This document shows positions 35,101-43,785 of a stretch of 64,000 nt of DNA, piece by piece (position 1 is the stretch's first letter; every line of letters starts with the position of its first letter). The notes under the pieces were generated by a model. The model saw only the letters and a program-made list of their open reading frames with translations. It had not been told where the DNA came from and searched no databases. A program made the position numbers and the translations under genes. Source of the stretch: Choristoneura fumiferana (lineage: Eukaryota; Arthropoda; Insecta; Lepidoptera; Tortricidae); the NCBI RefSeq assembly GCF_025370935.1, contig NC_133491.1, forward strand, positions 4,610,000 to 4,673,999. The letters are read 5' to 3'.

Positions 35101-37192
35101 CTGGTCGAAGACTAGTCTTCAGGCACTGCGGAATATTGGACGAGAAGATATCACGAAGTTTCCCGAACGCTGCCCATCCGAGTTGGATTCTTCGGGCGAC
35201 TTCTTATCATTCGAATCGAATATCATTTTGCATTTTTTTTTCAAATTTGCAAGGCAAAGGCAAGGATTCATGTCATACACACGTTCAGTTATGCCTGTAT
35301 AAATGAACTGCGCTGGCATAACCATCGGTTATATTATAACTTAGCGTATGTGGCCGGCTTTATCTCGATGAAACGTGCAGAGCCACGTTTCATCGCGTCT
35401 CGATGTGATTTGACCCTTTCAAACTGCCATTCGATTTGATTGTTCAATTACAGCTTTCGTTGAAAAAACAAATACAAGCTTTTTGCTGAGTATACTTTTT
35501 GTTAACTGTATTTGCTTTATCATTCAACTAACCTTGGTAAACCTTGTTGTTATACGTAAACAGTTAAGGGAGGGAGAATATTTCCTAAGTTTTTATTTTA
35601 TTGTTAGTAGAGCAACCATTTTTATTCAGTGGTACCACGAGGAAAGACAATTCCTTCTGGTACCACTGGTGGAACAAGTTGGTTGTACTACGAGGAATAA
35701 GAGTTAGAATATAGTGCATGCGGTGTATTTCTGTAAGTGATGAGGCACTAGTAACTATTAGATTGTACATGTATCTTGTAAGCATATGTAAAAGGGCACT
35801 TTTTGTTGAAGGTCCTATAAATAAATAAAATGAACTATGTAGTGTACCTATCAAATTTCAAGTCAATCTTATCACCAGAAGTAGATCAAAATGAACTTAC
35901 TAGATTGGAACAAATAAACAAAGATACGGGGTGAACAGAGATTGTGTTTCAACAACGATTACTTTTTACTCGTGACTAGATTTTTGAAAATACGAAAAAC
36001 CGTACGCTGATATAGCCGTATAGCCGTAGGCGAAAAAAGGCGACATAAAATCTTGAATTGATGACATTTCTCTTCTTCTTATTAATAGCTCTGTGTTCAG
36101 ACCTCAATACTAAAAATATCTCCATTCCGCCTAAATTGTATACATCTATCACACACGATTCGATCAATCATACGCATCTTCGCGAAATTGTCCAGTTCTG
36201 TAGCTGTAACCCAAAATAATATCTATTGTTTTCGTCCTAAGTTTGAAGTTAGATTGTAGAAACGAGTTTTTAAAGCTAGGTGATTTCGTACCTTTCTTTT
36301 TGCGGGAGATATAACCTCGGGGTATGGGAAGCTTTTCTGGAAGCGATAAAAATATGATTTCATTTCAGAGTAAATTCTCCTAGAAAGCATTGCTATGTGA
36401 GCCTGAAGATGATGAATTATTTTGTGACACGTAACGTATTTTTCTATATTTTTGTACTAATCGTTGATCGGAGTTTTTGAGTTAAAGTTGTTAAGACTAA
36501 GTTAAAACCAAAACTAAATTGACTGATTATAAACAATTAACTGAATCAGGCGTTACTTTGTGGAGATCCATATCAATTAACTATAAACAATTACTTTGCT
36601 CACCCGCGACCTTACGATAGCTACGTCTATACAGCAAATGTGTGTTTATGCAGCTCCTCCATCTCCATTCTGTAAGAGCACACACATCCAACTATCACCA
36701 CCACCACACTACGCTGACTATTTCAAACTCAACCACAGTTCATCCTCAGGGCAACACAACCGTTAGAACAATAGTAAACCTAACTAACTAACTAACCTAA
36801 CATCTGGTAGCATGATGAATACAAATTATGTATAAATGTTAGCTGTAATTATACCTCATTATATTACGAATCTCGAAATACAGAACATACGCACAGGCAG
36901 CGACATACATCTTTCATTTGTCACCCTTCGGGAAAGCCTAACATAAATTCCAGATGTTTAATTTCATTATCCTTTCCAGATCCTGGCACGCTGCTGCCCA
37001 AACCTCAAGAAGCTGGCCCTTCGGGGCTGCGAGCTCGTCGGCGACGACGGGTTGGAAGCTGTCGCGTATTACTGTCGCGGTTTGACGCAACTCAACATAC
37101 AGGACACGCCCGTCACGCTGCGGGGGTATCGCGCCGTCAAGAAATACTGCAAGCGATGCGTCATTGAACACACGAACCCTGGTTTTTGTTGA
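19894..37192 (+). CDS. Fbxl7: F-box and leucine-rich repeat protein 7 (seven coding exons)
   Basis: It is the substrate-recognition subunit of an SCF (Skp1-Cullin1-F-box) ubiquitin ligase: the F-box binds Skp1 and the leucine-rich repeats bind targets. In flies Fbxl7 acts at the cell cortex in Fat/Hippo signalling. The coding exons are 19894-20103, 20690-20881, 23085-23229, 26870-27055, 28147-28292, 28616-28789 and 36980-37192. They total 1266 nt, exactly 421 codons plus stop, with every junction phase-matched and every intron GT-AG. Residues 1-55 are a Pro/Arg-rich leader. The F-box (about 57-105) reads LSDAIWLKILSHLE, then RVCRRW and VWKKIR. About nine LRRs of the LxxLxLxxC type follow, including YIDLTDC, LYLRRC, KELSVSDC and YLNARGC. 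The terminal KKYCKRCVIEHTNPGFC is the family's signature tail. The N-terminus is uncertain: the frame is open to the acceptor, so upstream coding exons are possible. Confidence 0.93.
20258..20415 (+). mobile_element. RTE-type LINE 3' tail, copy 2, in Fbxl7 intron 1
   Basis: The plus strand encodes RWTDDLVKAAGSWWMQAAS followed by the AGGCCTATGTCCA block and (ATG)n. This is the extreme C-terminus and tail of an RTE-like frame. Confidence 0.75.
20690..20881 (+). CDS. Fbxl7: Fbxl7 coding exon 2
   Basis: Acceptor ACATTCCAG; encodes ISDLCRMSRVCRRWARLV and completes the F-box after LSHLE. The PEVWKKIR segment ends the F-box, followed by an Ala/Arg-rich linker. Donor GTG|GTAAGA, phase 0. Confidence 0.9.
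20906..21450. mobile_element. Tc1/mariner-like MITE split by a SINE, in Fbxl7 intron 2
   Basis: The ends are CAGTCAACGTTATAAATAAG (20906) and its inverse CTTATTTATGACGTTGACTG (ending 21450), flanked by TA on both sides. The middle is occupied by SINE S2 (20937-21358), so the MITE was there first. Confidence 0.82.
20937..21358 (+). mobile_element. SINE family S2, copy 2, itself interrupted
   Basis: The head GGATGGTCAAGTGGTTAGAG with B-box-like GAGTTCGATTCC is near 20945-20995. The tail, recognised from other copies (TGTTCTCGGGTCTTGG and CTAGTACCCATAGTACAAGC), resumes at about 21185. The intervening 170 bp (21010-21180), starting with (AAT)n, is foreign to the family and looks like a later insertion. 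Confidence 0.75.
21465..21645 (-). repeat. Dispersed repeat I with (CA)n end, copy 1
   Basis: Inverse of 50820-51080. The shared core is GGGTAGGCAGAGCACACGAA, then TTACCGCTTCGGAGCCA and GACAGGTTGCTAGCCTATCG. In both copies a dinucleotide CA/GT tract sits at the same edge. Confidence 0.8.
21655..21845 (-). repeat. Repeat P, copy 1, carrying a hairpin-GAAAC motif
   Basis: Shared with 22740-22985, 36540-36780 and 40640-40930. On the minus strand, 21786-21748 forms CTCTGAGGATGAACTC, loop, GAGTTCGAAACGGGTC: a six-base-pair hairpin followed by GAAAC. Confidence 0.7.
21857..21967. mobile_element. Tc1/mariner-like MITE with TA target site, 111 bp
   Basis: The terminal CAGTCGAGTTCATAAATTTG is inverted at the right end (AAGTTTATGAACTCGACTG), with TA on each side at 21855-21856 and 21968-21969. 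It inserted within or beside repeat P. Confidence 0.85.
22740..22985 (-). repeat. Repeat P, copy 2
   Basis: Carries the same minus-strand motif at 22921-22883, with hairpin arms GAACTC/GAGTTC followed by GAAACGGGTCAG. Located in Fbxl7 intron 2. Confidence 0.7.
23085..23229 (+). CDS. Fbxl7: Fbxl7 coding exon 3
   Basis: Acceptor TTATCGCAG; encodes VTAAGAQLLAATFRNLTHLA through LRHIDLTG, i.e. the first LRRs, which are more divergent than the later ones. Donor ACAG|GTATGA, phase 1; the split glycine codon is completed by exon 4. Confidence 0.9.
23252..24142. mobile_element. TIR element in Fbxl7 intron 3, GC-rich ends
   Basis: The left end (TAAAGCTTGAAACGCACTGA and a GCGG-rich stretch to about 23312) is inverted at 24080-24142, ending TCAATGCGTTTCAAGCTTTA. 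It is about 890 bp, starts about 22 bp after the exon 3 donor, and encodes no transposase. Confidence 0.75.
24146..24450. mobile_element. PIF/Harbinger-like MITE with TTA target-site duplication
   Basis: The ends GAGCCTTAT (24146) and ATAAGGCTC (24450) are inverted and continue into GGCGATTTGCGGACGAG / CTCGTCCGCAAATCGCC. The flanking trinucleotide TTA is duplicated at 24143-24145 and 24451-24453, the usual signature of PIF/Harbinger insertion. The interior is rich in CGCGA motifs. Translated frames here are repeat artefacts. Confidence 0.75.
24565..25050. mobile_element. Foldback element with doubled subterminal units
   Basis: Each arm carries the unit ACACCGCTGCTTAA...CGGTGCGGAATCGC twice (24568 and 24640 on the left, mirrored near 24917-24960 and 25000-25045). 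The centre (24740-24907) holds dispersed repeat B. Confidence 0.7.
24740..24907. repeat. Dispersed repeat B, copy 1
   Basis: The core TGTTGTGTTTCGGCGTGGAG, then AAGACAGCCGGTGAAATTAC, then TAGGTTGGCA is shared with 34440-34728 and, reversed, 32845-33110. Ends in an A-run. Confidence 0.75.
26020..26265 (+). pseudogene. C-terminal fragment of a non-LTR retrotransposon reverse-transcriptase frame
   Basis: The stretch translates as NKPDIVLTDRSNRQAVLVDI, then HDENLVKAEKDKLSKFLDLAHEV and PIVVSANGL, the typical C-terminal domain seen after the RT domain in insect LINEs. No RT motifs occur upstream and the frame runs into unrelated sequence after SLDQH, so it is a 5'-truncated dead copy. It lies in Fbxl7 intron 3. 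Confidence 0.75.
26389..26452. repeat. Short imperfect hairpin repeat
   Basis: AACCGTTCTCAACCAGGGTTATA is inverted as TATAATCTTGGTTTAGAACGGTT over a span of about 62 bp. Confidence 0.55.
26870..27055 (+). CDS. Fbxl7: Fbxl7 coding exon 4
   Basis: Acceptor CTTTCTTTCCAG; encodes GCPSVDWPEWAWLESRLATR, then VEYIDLTDC, TDAGLCALL and YLYLRRCTLVTG. These are the central LRRs. Donor ACAG|GTAACT, phase 1. Confidence 0.93.
27743..28033 (-). mobile_element. SINE family S1, copy 4, in Fbxl7 intron 4
   Basis: Minus-strand head AAAAGCCGTGGTGGTTAAGT at 28030, B-box-like region near 27965, body back to 27745. It is more diverged than copy 3. Confidence 0.75.
28147..28292 (+). CDS. Fbxl7: Fbxl7 coding exon 5
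   Basis: Of two nearby AGs, only the one ending at 28146 keeps the phase; the protein then reads DAGVRWIPSYCALKELSVSD. It encodes two LRRs including DFGLYELAKLG and YLSVAKCTQ. Donor CAG|GTAAGA, phase 0. Confidence 0.93.
28616..28789 (+). CDS. Fbxl7: Fbxl7 coding exon 6
   Basis: Acceptor CTACTCCCCAG; encodes VSDSGVRTLARRCYKLRYLN, ARGCGALGDDGVEAVARGCS and the LRALDLGATDVSEAGLQ repeat. The donor CAG|GTAGTT is weaker than the others but keeps phase 0. It precedes the gene's longest intron (8190 bp). Confidence 0.93.
29000..31340. other. Fbxl7 intron 6, first part: no supported gene
   Basis: The minus-strand frame 30579-31007 runs through a CGAGCGCAGTGAGCGC-containing GC-rich patch (30660-30820) and has no domain. 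No splice-consistent exons were found. An unidentified repeat is possible at about 30600-31250. Confidence 0.45.
31350..31606 (-). mobile_element. SINE family S2, copy 3
   Basis: Minus-strand head GACCAGATGGCCGCTAGCTAG with B-box-like GGTTCGATTCCCG near 31540. The tail at 31350-31400 contains AAATAAATATCACGGGACAA. Confidence 0.8.
32185..32430. repeat. Dispersed repeat with (CAGA)n tract
   Basis: Contains TCAATATCTCAAAAACGGCT and a CCACAGACAGACGGACAGAC tract at 32353-32372, resembling repeats E and K in style. Only one clear copy in this window. Confidence 0.4.
32448..32700 (+). mobile_element. SINE family S1, copy 5
   Basis: Plus-strand head GCCGTGGAAGCTTAGTGGTT at 32449, diverged B box (TTTCAAACCCGGG) near 32500, body to CAGGAGGC at about 32690. 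Confidence 0.75.
32845..33110. repeat. Dispersed repeat B, copy 2
   Basis: Opposite orientation to copies 1 and 3. It starts with a T-run and TATTCGACTGGATGGCTAAC and runs through GGTTGGCAACGCATTTGC-type sequence (reverse) to GCAAGGTCCTACCACCTGCA near 33095. The open frames here belong to the repeat. Confidence 0.75.
34375..35205 (-). mobile_element. RTE-type LINE 3' end, copy 3, with repeat B inserted
   Basis: On the minus strand from about 35200 it encodes IFSSNIPQCLKTS, then (after a frameshift) VLPVMTYGAETWSL, RFRVTQRAMERAMLG and KLKWQWAGHIA. This is the thumb-to-tail part of an RTE-like endonuclease/RT protein. The LINE tail resumes at 34375-34440 after an inserted repeat B (34440-34728). 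It is the longest RTE remnant here and is clearly dead. Confidence 0.8.
35460..35950 (+). repeat. Dispersed repeat K, copy 2, interrupted
   Basis: The beginning (AATACAAGCTTTTTGCTGAG) is at 35472 and the ending (AAATTTCAAGTCAATCTTAT) resumes at 35851. The 300 bp between them contain an imperfect inverted repeat around 35620-35690 (TGGTACCACGAGGAAAGACA against TTCTGGTACCACTGG). Confidence 0.5.
36540..36780 (-). repeat. Repeat P, copy 3 (degenerate motif)
   Basis: Matches copies 1 and 2 through TTTGCTCACCCGCGACCTTA. Its minus-strand hairpin block (36751-36713) has decayed: GAAAC became GAAAT and one stem pair is lost. Confidence 0.65.
36980..37192 (+). CDS. Fbxl7: Fbxl7 coding exon 7 (terminal)
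   Basis: Acceptor TATCCTTTCCAG; encodes ILARCCPNLKKLALRGCELV, the last LRRs (YYCRGLTQLNIQD) and the C-terminal KKYCKRCVIEHTNPGFC, with stop TGA at 37190-37192. The last 31 bases form the first unit of a tandem array that continues past the stop. Confidence 0.95.
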   Translation: MLARCCPNLKKLALRGCELVGDDGLEAVAYYCRGLTQLNIQDTPVTLRGYRAVKKYCKRCVIEHTNPGFC

Positions 37193-37372
37193 CGCATATT
37201 GAACACATAAACCCTGGTTTCTGTTAACGCATATTGAACACACGAACCCTGGTTTCTGTTGACGAATATTGATCGCACAAACCCTGGTTTCTGTTGATGC
37301 ATATTGAACACATGAACCCTGGTTTCTGTTGACGCATATTGAAGATACAACCCCTTGTTTCTGTTGACGGAT
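37162..37372. repeat. Six-copy ~35 bp minisatellite spanning the Fbxl7 stop codon
   Basis: Units resemble ATTGAACACACGAACCCTGG plus TTTCTGTTGACGCAT, repeating about every 35 bp. The first unit is the conserved coding tail IEHTNPGFC plus stop; the next five lie in the 3' UTR and differ by a few substitutions each. Confidence 0.92.
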
Positions 37373-37557
37373 AAAGCTGACGGTGAGAAACTTCTGCCAG
37401 ACGCCAAGTGCCTCAAACGTATATACTCCATGCAAATACAAGGTAATTAAATAACTTAAAACCTGAAAGTATTTTCTTCAGAATCGAGAGCAGATTAGAA
37501 TCAAAATGGAATATAATTTCGAAAAGTTATAAATTCGTTTTTGTTTTAGTTAAATTA

Positions 37558-37563
37558 AATAAA
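37558..37563 (+). terminator. Fbxl7: Candidate polyadenylation signal of Fbxl7
   Basis: AATAAA about 365 bp after the stop, followed by a GT-rich stretch (GTCCGGTTTGTTTGTCAG, 37588-37605). Other AATAAA-like hexamers occur further on, so the choice is tentative. Confidence 0.5.
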
Positions 37564-38204
37564 GAAGTTTTGTCTGTAATTGAAATGTCCGGTTTGTTTG
37601 TCAGTTTTGATTGTAAAATAATAAATTATGTTTTGTTCTTTTAAGGATATTTATTTTCAGTACAAATGAAAAACTGATATGGATGTAAAGATGTTAAATG
37701 TTTTAATAGAAATAGGATTCTTTTTTAGAAAGTTGTACATATCCAAATATGTTTCTTTTAGAAGGTGCTAAATCATCCGAATTTCCATAACAGAATTCAA
37801 ACTAACACGCACATTCTATACGAGTCCAGAAATGGTATTTCAAACTAATATAGACTTAACATTGTGCCATTAAAATAGGGATAAAGTATAATGTACCTAC
37901 ACAATTTGAAATTTGAAAATGAAATTACTTTGACGTTTAACGCAAAAATGTCATAAATATCCTAAATGTATAGTAATACTATAGGTAAATACTTGTAATT
38001 ATGTAGTAAAAATTCGTTATAAAAGATATCGTATAGCGTAAGTGTAAAGTGAACATTTTATTAACAATTGCCATTGTTGTTTTAATTTTATTTTTTATTA
38101 AATTATGTATTTTGGAACGAAACGCTATTTTTATTTTAAAACTATCGTGATGACACCTGCATATATAATGGTATTTGACAACTCCTGGAACTGTAGTGAA
38201 AGTC

Positions 38205-38440
38205 GTAGTAGACTAGTGGTTTGACCTAAGGCCTCGCAAGCAGAGGACCGTGGGTTCGACCCTGGGCTCGGACCTCCAAGTTTTTCGGAATTTATATGCA
38301 AAATTACATTTAAAATTCACCATGAGTTTTATGGTCAAAGAAAACATTATGACGCAACCTGTATCTATACATCTGCGAAAAAAATCAATTGTGTGTTCAG
38401 GTTTGACTTTCCAATCAGAAGGCCAAAATGGGTGAATTTG
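38205..38440 (+). mobile_element. SINE family S1, copy 6
   Basis: Plus-strand head GTCGTAGTAGACTAGTGGTT, B-box-like GGGTTCGACCCTGG at 38250-38263, then a diverged body. Confidence 0.75.
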
Positions 38441-38514
38441 TCATAAATAATCCATACATAAAATATCAAGTTGGAAATATACATACAATTAAATTATTAA
38501 AGGTACTAGGTGCT

Positions 38515-38785
38515 AGGTAACGCTGGGTAGGCTGAAGTGGCAGTGGGCGGGGCACATGGCTCGCAGGACTGATGGCCGATGGGGTCAGAAGGTTCTCGAA
38601 TGGCGTCCGCGGACCGGGAGACGAGCTGTCGGTAGGCCTCCAACAAGATGGAGCGACGACCTGGTTAAGATCGGGGGATCACGGTGGATGCTGTAAGCAC
38701 AAGACCGGTCTGAGTGGAGACCCTTGGGGAGGCCCATGGCCAGCAGTGGACGTCTTTCGGCTGACATGATGATGATGATTTACTA
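38515..38785 (+). mobile_element. RTE-type LINE 3' tail, copy 4
   Basis: Encodes fragments of the KLKWQWAGHMARRTDGRWG region with frameshifts, then GGCCAGCAGTGGACGTCTTT and (ATG)n. Very similar to copy 8 at 62055. Confidence 0.82.
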
Positions 38786-39385
38786 GGTAACGTTAGTTGT
38801 AAAATTATGATTTTGAAAGTATGTACCTACGTATGTAAGTATGTAAACTTTTTATTGTAATAAATAAACAAACAAACACTTTTGACAAACGTTTAGGTGT
38901 ATATATACAAAGGCGAACTTATTCCTTTACTGGTGTAATAGATAATATAATAAAACTTAATCAAATTTAACCTTTGCCATTATACCTCTTAATAACTAAA
39001 AACACAGGGGGTTAATTTTAAGAGATAATTCGACTTCATAACGTCGGAATGCAACCCCCGTTGAGCTTGACTGCTAATTAATAGAATATTTAACAGTAAA
39101 CTTTTTAAAACAGTACTAACACTGTATAATATTTTTCACTAAAGCCATCCACAGACCAAAGTTGTATTTTATTCGTTTGTTTTGACGGAATTAGAGAAAA
39201 GAACAATAATATAATTGTTTTGCGTAATAACAGTTTGTTAATAACAGTTCAAGATCGACAAAACGCCAGTTATTTTAAAAACCTGACTCTTTTCTTATAG
39301 TACCGACAAATTTCCTTTTTTAGGCTTCAGTGAGTGAGATCCATAGAAAGGCAACGAAGAATGTAGTGGTCAAGAACTCTGTCAA

Positions 39386-39482
39386 AATAACTTAAAATTT
39401 AACAGTCGGAACCATTACTGGGAATTTTATAGCTGGTCACGATTTGAATGGGTTCCGACTGTTGAAGTTTAAGTTATTTAAA
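39386..39482. repeat. Small foldback element, ~95 bp
   Basis: AATAACTTAAAATTTAACAG then TCGGAACC is inverted as GGGTTCCGACTGTTGAAGTT then TAAGTTATTT. A (AAGA)n run follows. Confidence 0.65.
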
Positions 39483-39849
39483 GAAAGAAAGAAAGAAAAA
39501 ACATTTATTCGTGACATTATTACACAAAATACTATAGCTATAGAACTGAACATACTATTACTATACATAGTTACTGGGGTACAAACAATTGACATTCACC
39601 AATTCAACTATTCCTCACAGGGGCCACATGACCTTCCTTAGCCTGCTAAGTCCTTTGTGTACATTTTTATACATTACGTTCTGAATCATTTTGATTTCGG
39701 CCGCAAACAATTTTTTTTATTTTTTTATTTTAATCCTCCATAGATAATGACCAGCATTACGACATTAGATTATATTATGAACACGGCTGTATCTTAATGG
39801 TCATTACGATATAGAAATCTGTATAGTAATGAGATTTCATACATCATTA

Positions 39850-39920
39850 CAGCACCGGGGCGCAGCAGGTCGTCGCGCGCGCAGCGGGCGCAGCTCGTGG
39901 GGCAGACATACTTACCTAGT
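39850..39920. other. GC-rich exon-like patch of unknown origin
   Basis: About 60 bp of very GC-rich sequence in AT-rich DNA, preceded on the plus strand by an acceptor-like ATCATTACAG. On the minus strand, GTAAGTAT (donor consensus) lies at 39917-39910. The open frames are too short to identify. Confidence 0.25.
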
Positions 39921-40639
39921 TCTCGTTAATGCAGGTCATTCTCAATGGTTCTTGAATACATAATAGAGGATTTAATATATATGGATGTAGATAAAATATT
40001 GTATGCAACTGTACGTAATTCAAAGTCAAAGTCAAAATATCTCTATTCAATTTATTCAAATTAGGCCTTAAAACACTCATGTGACCCTATTATGAAACTT
40101 GGCTACGCCTCATTTCGCCACACTCGTGTTTTAAGGACCCCTATTACAATACAGTTGCATAAATAACTATAAATAATGTTTATTTTAATTTAATCGATCG
40201 CATGATGATTTTTTTTACAACTTTGGCATCCTTTATAAACTTCTAAGGTGTCCTTTTGTATAGTAAAGATTATTGTTAATTTTGTTGTTTCTACGAAAGC
40301 ATTTTTTTCTTTCTTAAAACTTACCGTTAATTGAGCCCAATCTCACCTGGTGAAGAGTGCAGATGAGGCCAAAGGTGAATCTTACTGGTTCAGTAAGAGC
40401 CTAATTACTCTAGTCTTGAAGAGTTCTAGGTTGTATCTTTTTGGAATTTACAGACGATGGGAGCGAATTCCATTTCTTAGCAGTTCGCATTATTTACTAA
40501 CTACATAAGGGTGACGACGCTCCCCGACCTAAATGTTCATTAGTTAAATGAAGATGGAGGCATTCAGTCATTTAATTCCTGCGCACACTAACAAAAATGT
40601 ATCTGATAACAGACAAACAAGCAATTCTACATAAATTAT

Positions 40640-40930
40640 TGAATCAGGTGTTACTTTCCGGAGGTCCATATCGATGAACTAAAACAATTATTTTGCTCAC
40701 CCGAGACTTTATGACAGCTACGTTTATGCAACAAATGTGTGTTCATGCAGTTACTCCACCTCCACACTGCAAGAAAACACACAAATCACACAAACCCAAT
40801 TTTCACCACCTCACTACATTGATCGTTTCGAACTTAACCAGAGTTCCTCTTCAGAGCAACACAACCCTTCATAATGCTACCAGATGTTAGAGTCATGGTA
40901 TGGCATGGTGAACGGTTATGTTGCTCTGTT
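40640..40930 (-). repeat. Repeat P, copy 4
   Basis: Shares CACCCGAGACTTTATGACAG and the minus-strand hairpin-GAAAC block at 40856-40818, with one stem change (GAACTC to GGAACTC/AAGTTC). Confidence 0.68.
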
Positions 40931-41017
40931 AACCGTTGCATTTTTATATTTCGTCCATCCAAATCTACAAGCAAGCAACGAGATGAACCATAAGATGTGG
41001 ATTGAAATTCCACCTAA

Positions 41018-41262
41018 ATAACACACCAATTGACCTAGTCCCAATACAAAGTAAGCTTAGCAAAGCTTGTGTTATGGGTACTTAGCAACGGATAAATATA
41101 ATTATATGGATAGATACACACTTAAATACATATTAAACACCCAAGACCCGAGAACAAACATTCGTATTTTTCATACAAATATCTGCCCCGACACGGGAAT
41201 CGAACCCGGGACCTCAAGCGTCGTAGTCAGGTTCTCTGACCATTAGGCCATCTGGTCGTCAA
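41018..41262 (-). mobile_element. SINE family S2, copy 4
   Basis: Minus-strand head GACCAGATGGCCTAATGGTC with B-box-like GGTTCGATTCCCG near 41200; full-length body to about 41018. Confidence 0.82.
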
Positions 41263-41570
41263 AACCAAAACGACCCGAAAACTTTTTTACTAGTCAAAAT
41301 CTTCTAATATTAGGTATGTTGTTATTATAGCAACATCAAAAAAAAACCGTTTGACTCAACCCAGCCTACGGCGTATTGGCTTTACTTGTACTGAAGGGAC
41401 TTATTACAGCAGGGCACCTAAAGGCTTTTTTGGCTGCCTTTTGATCCTTTATTTTGTAGAGGATCGAAAAAGGGCAATTTTTGCCCTATTAGCAGCTCGC
41501 GCGACCGCTCCATCAGTTTGATTACCAACAATGTTCACCAAATGAGGGTATATCGTAAAGGACGACCGCT

Positions 41571-41977
41571 TTAGGCACTTGTCTCACCGCCAGCGAGGAA
41601 ACGATTGGCTATCGACCTTTTTCTCGCTCAAGAAACGAACAAAAGATATAAGATCCTGTGTGAGTAAAAGAGACATATATATTAATAGTTGATCGCTGGC
41701 TGTTCACACTGTCGGCGAGAACTCGCTCTTACATCTTTTGTCGCAGCGACAAGAGCTATAAAACTCGCTGAGCTATAGATACTTGCTCAGCGATGTCAGC
41801 TTGGCGGCCGCCCGCACGAGCGAGTCGAGTGGAGCGAGTAATCGCCCGTCGCACGCGAACACTCGCTTACAGCCGAGCGACAAAACTACACTCGCTTCTC
41901 GCTGCTCGCCCACTCGTTTCTAGTTACTCGCTCTACTCGCTTCTCGCTCATCGTCGGCGGTGAGACAAGTGCCTCAA
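41571..41977. mobile_element. TIR element packed with CTCGCT motifs
   Basis: The left end TTAGGCACTTGTCTCACCGC is inverted at the right end GGCGGTGAGACAAGTGCCTCA (about 41957-41977). From 41810 to 41950 the sequence is dominated by ACTCGCT/CTCGCT words. No transposase. Confidence 0.7.
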
Positions 41978-41999
41978 AAACCAGCCAAAAGCGAGAGGT

Positions 42000-43255
42000 T
42001 GGCGCACGCGGGGATTTTGCACTGTCACAGTTCACAGTATATATTATTATGTGGCACGCGTAGATGACACGCGTTTCTTATATTATGGTCCCCTTCAATC
42101 TTTTACTTTGATTTATTTTTGTTAGGTATTTGTAGTCATAGGCTTACAGTAATTCAGACTATGAGAATTCCAAGTGTCTATTCATTTCGGTACAAAAGAT
42201 ATGCAGTGTTGCCAGTTCTCTTGTTTTTGGCCGACATTTGCTTTTCTGCTGGTATTCACCGAAATTAGTTGTGGAACTCCTTAGTCTGTTATTTGATCTA
42301 TCTTTAAATACAATTTTAAAGTACATCAATAGATTTTCCGCTTTGTCGCTTCTGTAAGTAATAAATATATCGTACATAGCTCAATAGCATCTTCGATGTT
42401 ATGACTACAGAAGGGATATGATAGAAACGACAAATAATCAAAGAAATCATAGAAGATCGTTCGTACGATGCTTGTTGTTGCCTTGGAGTCAATCGTATGG
42501 TAACATTGGTAAGTTGGTATAACACAAAATGATGTAGGAGAAACCTCTGATGAAGTGACATCTACTTGTGACTCGATATATACTTCACAGAAATGAAAAT
42601 ATTGTATGTCAGTACAAATTCGTTCACTCTCGAGTTCTCTTTCTTTGTGTTATCATGGGTCCATTGACTCTCATAAAATTCTTATTCCTATTTTTTCTTT
42701 TACTACCGATTTGTGTCATAATAATCACTTTACATAATTTTTTTCCTCATACTTTTTTGTTCATAAATTCTTATTACTAACATCGGAACTCATAACAGAC
42801 AGTGTTCATATTTTTTGTTACTCATAATGTCATTACTAAGAACACATCTCAACTCATAATGTTGATTTTCAGAAAATTTTCCTTCATAACAGACGAATAT
42901 CATAATTTTCTTTTTAATAATGGCATTAATAAGAAAAATTTGAACTATTCTTTTTTATAACGGCAACTACCTATTCAAAATAAGATTTACTTATATCGTT
43001 CATTATTTATATTATATTAGTATTAATTGAAAAATATGTTCGGTATTGGCGCTTCGCCGACCGCTGCCGCGGCACGCTCGCTTCGTCATTTGTCATTTTC
43101 GGACTTAAAAAGTTGTGTGATAAAATGCGCAGCCTCTTATCATATTTAATATCATCGTATCTTAGTATGTACGCTTAGATTTTTAAACTACGCATCGGAT
43201 TTGATGCGGTTTTCGCCAATAGATATAGTGATTCAAGAGGACGATTTACGAGTAT
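42000..43255. other. No supported gene
   Basis: A hydrophobic frame at 42568-42780 comes from T-rich DNA. Stretches of CATAA-type words at 42770-42910 echo those at 60230-60310. Confidence 0.4.
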
Positions 43256-43260
43256 ATCAT

Positions 43261-43372
43261 CCCATCATTCCAGCCTATATACGTCCCACTGCTGGGCACA
43301 GGCCTCCTCTCAGATCAAGAGGGCTTGGGCCATAGTTCCCACGCGGGCCCAGTGCGGATTGGGAACTTCGTA
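43261..43372 (-). mobile_element. SINE family S1, copy 7 (body only)
   Basis: Well-preserved from CCAGCCTATATACGTCCCAC to CCAGTGCGGATTGGGAACTT; the tRNA-like head is missing. Confidence 0.75.
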
Positions 43373-43418
43373 ATTGTATTCCATATGAAGTTTTTTTTAT
43401 TAAGTACTTACTTAAATT

Positions 43419-43615
43419 TGACAGACTTCTAGTGGTAACATTAAATTTAAATTTGGCATAATTATGTAAATCTGGTGACAATAAAATAATCTGGCAGTGA
43501 CATCGCCAGAATGGTCCAGAATCGTCTCCGTAAGACGGATCTTTTCAACGATCAATGGCATCGACTTGAGATTTGGTACTATGTAGTTGGGATAACAATG
43601 CAAGTACAATCAACA
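43419..43615 (-). repeat. Dispersed repeat K, copy 3
   Basis: Minus-strand equivalent of 2905-3165, with CGACTTGAGATTTGG, CCAGAATCGTCTCCGTAAG and AGTCCAATTTGA-like blocks. Also matches 53565-53760. Confidence 0.6.
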
Positions 43616-43785
43616 AAATGTACAGTCAGCTGTTTGTATTAAACATGAATTATTTAACAAAAAAATATTTTAGAAACAAAATTTTATTTTACTTGGAACT
43701 ACAAGGGTGATCCTAAATTATATTACAGTCACGTCCAACAGTGCATTGATGTAAATCGACTTCGTATTGTGAAAGGAACGTGGTA

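Noticed and set aside
37162..37372. CRISPR-like array of regularly spaced repeats
   Set aside because: The units are contiguous with no unique spacers, start inside a coding exon and lie in animal DNA; it is a minisatellite.
42568..42780. Hydrophobic frame as a small membrane protein
   Set aside because: Composition follows from T-rich DNA; no supporting context.
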